Positions 22,030-22,077 of a stretch of 22,077 bases of DNA are shown piece by piece (the first letter of the stretch is position 1; each line of letters starts with the position of its first letter). A program made the position numbers and the translations under genes. The notes under the pieces are model-generated. The model ran no database searches. It was not told the origin of the DNA and was given only the letters and a program-made list of their open reading frames with translations. The stretch is from Candidatus Bathyarchaeota archaeon (GTDB lineage: Archaea > Thermoproteota > Bathyarchaeia > Bathyarchaeales > Bathyarchaeaceae), in NCBI GenBank assembly GCA_029879825.1, contig JAOUPL010000009.1, forward strand, positions 1-22,077, given 5' to 3'.

Positions 22030-22077
22030 AGAAGATTAGGATAAAGAGGTATCCCCCTCGAAACTTTCCAGGTTTAA
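22026..22077 (+). CDS. Start of an unrecognised gene, cut by the window end
   Basis: TTG 22026 is preceded by GGGAGGAG with 5 nt spacing and by a TATA box 55 nt upstream. The visible 17 codons encode MKKIRIKRYPPRNFPGL, a basic start that I cannot assign to a family. The frame is open to the end of the window. The good ribosome site makes a real gene likely. Confidence 0.55.
   Translation, partial: MKKIRIKRYPPRNFPGL

Noticed and set aside
1..22077. Mobile elements, CRISPR arrays or defence islands
   Set aside because: No transposase, integrase, repeat-spacer pattern or terminal inverted repeats were found; the genes are mostly core or metabolic and the composition looks even.

Overview
This window reads as a gene-dense archaeal chromosome segment, most likely from the TACK side of the archaea (Bathyarchaeia-like is my best guess, by inference). 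The reasons are ribosomal protein S26e (absent from Euryarchaeota), an archaeal/eukaryotic-type prolyl-tRNA synthetase, an archaeal threonyl-tRNA synthetase with the archaeal N-terminal domain, endonuclease Q, a CDP-alcohol phosphotransferase of the archaeal inositol-lipid type, AT-rich TATA boxes about 25 nt before starts, GGAGG-type ribosome sites and frequent TTG starts. I see no rRNA, tRNA, CRISPR array, transposase or integrase. It looks like a core-plus-metabolism region, not a mobile island.

Layout. Positions 1-5397 (minus strand, co-directional): partial TldD protease, CoaBC for coenzyme A synthesis (probably starting at a CTG codon), a nitrilase-fold hydrolase, endonuclease Q with a C-terminal PCNA-binding-like tail, and a VTT/DedA membrane protein overlapping the endonuclease by 4 nt. 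Positions 5398-5578 are a divergent promoter region with a 12-bp palindrome. Positions 5579-7996 (plus): a two-gene operon of a four-cluster ferredoxin subunit and a tungsten aldehyde-oxidoreductase-family subunit whose first iron-sulfur ligand position is Asp. Positions 8001-10122 (minus): 5-formyl-THF cyclo-ligase and ProRS. Positions 10404-11471: DUF1805 protein and archaetidylinositol-phosphate-synthase-like enzyme, divergent from one shared TATA element, with a 31-codon leader ORF ahead of the second. Positions 11479-14957: S26e (minus), then PfkB kinase, small zinc protein and ThrRS (plus). Positions 15172-19291 (plus): polytopic membrane protein, Leu/Val-type amino-acid dehydrogenase, branched-chain aminotransferase and alanine-dehydrogenase-type protein. 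Positions 19312-21000 (minus): a surface glycoprotein of five repeats with a pilin-like N-terminus. Positions 21001-21424: a 424-bp leader/promoter region with two hairpins and an anti-Shine-Dalgarno segment, then a QueT-like ECF transporter S component and the first 17 codons of another gene.

How it fits together. The amino-acid dehydrogenase, aminotransferase and alanine dehydrogenase form a neighbourhood for moving amino groups between amino acids and 2-oxo acids, and the tungsten oxidoreductase pair could handle aldehydes or acids derived from such carbon skeletons. This would suit a peptide- or amino-acid-using anaerobe, but is inference. No complete new defence or mobile system is visible. 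The most unusual signals are the Asp-ligand oxidoreductase, the short ORFs sited at leaderless-promoter distance ahead of TTG-start genes, the QueT leader, and the repeat glycoprotein.
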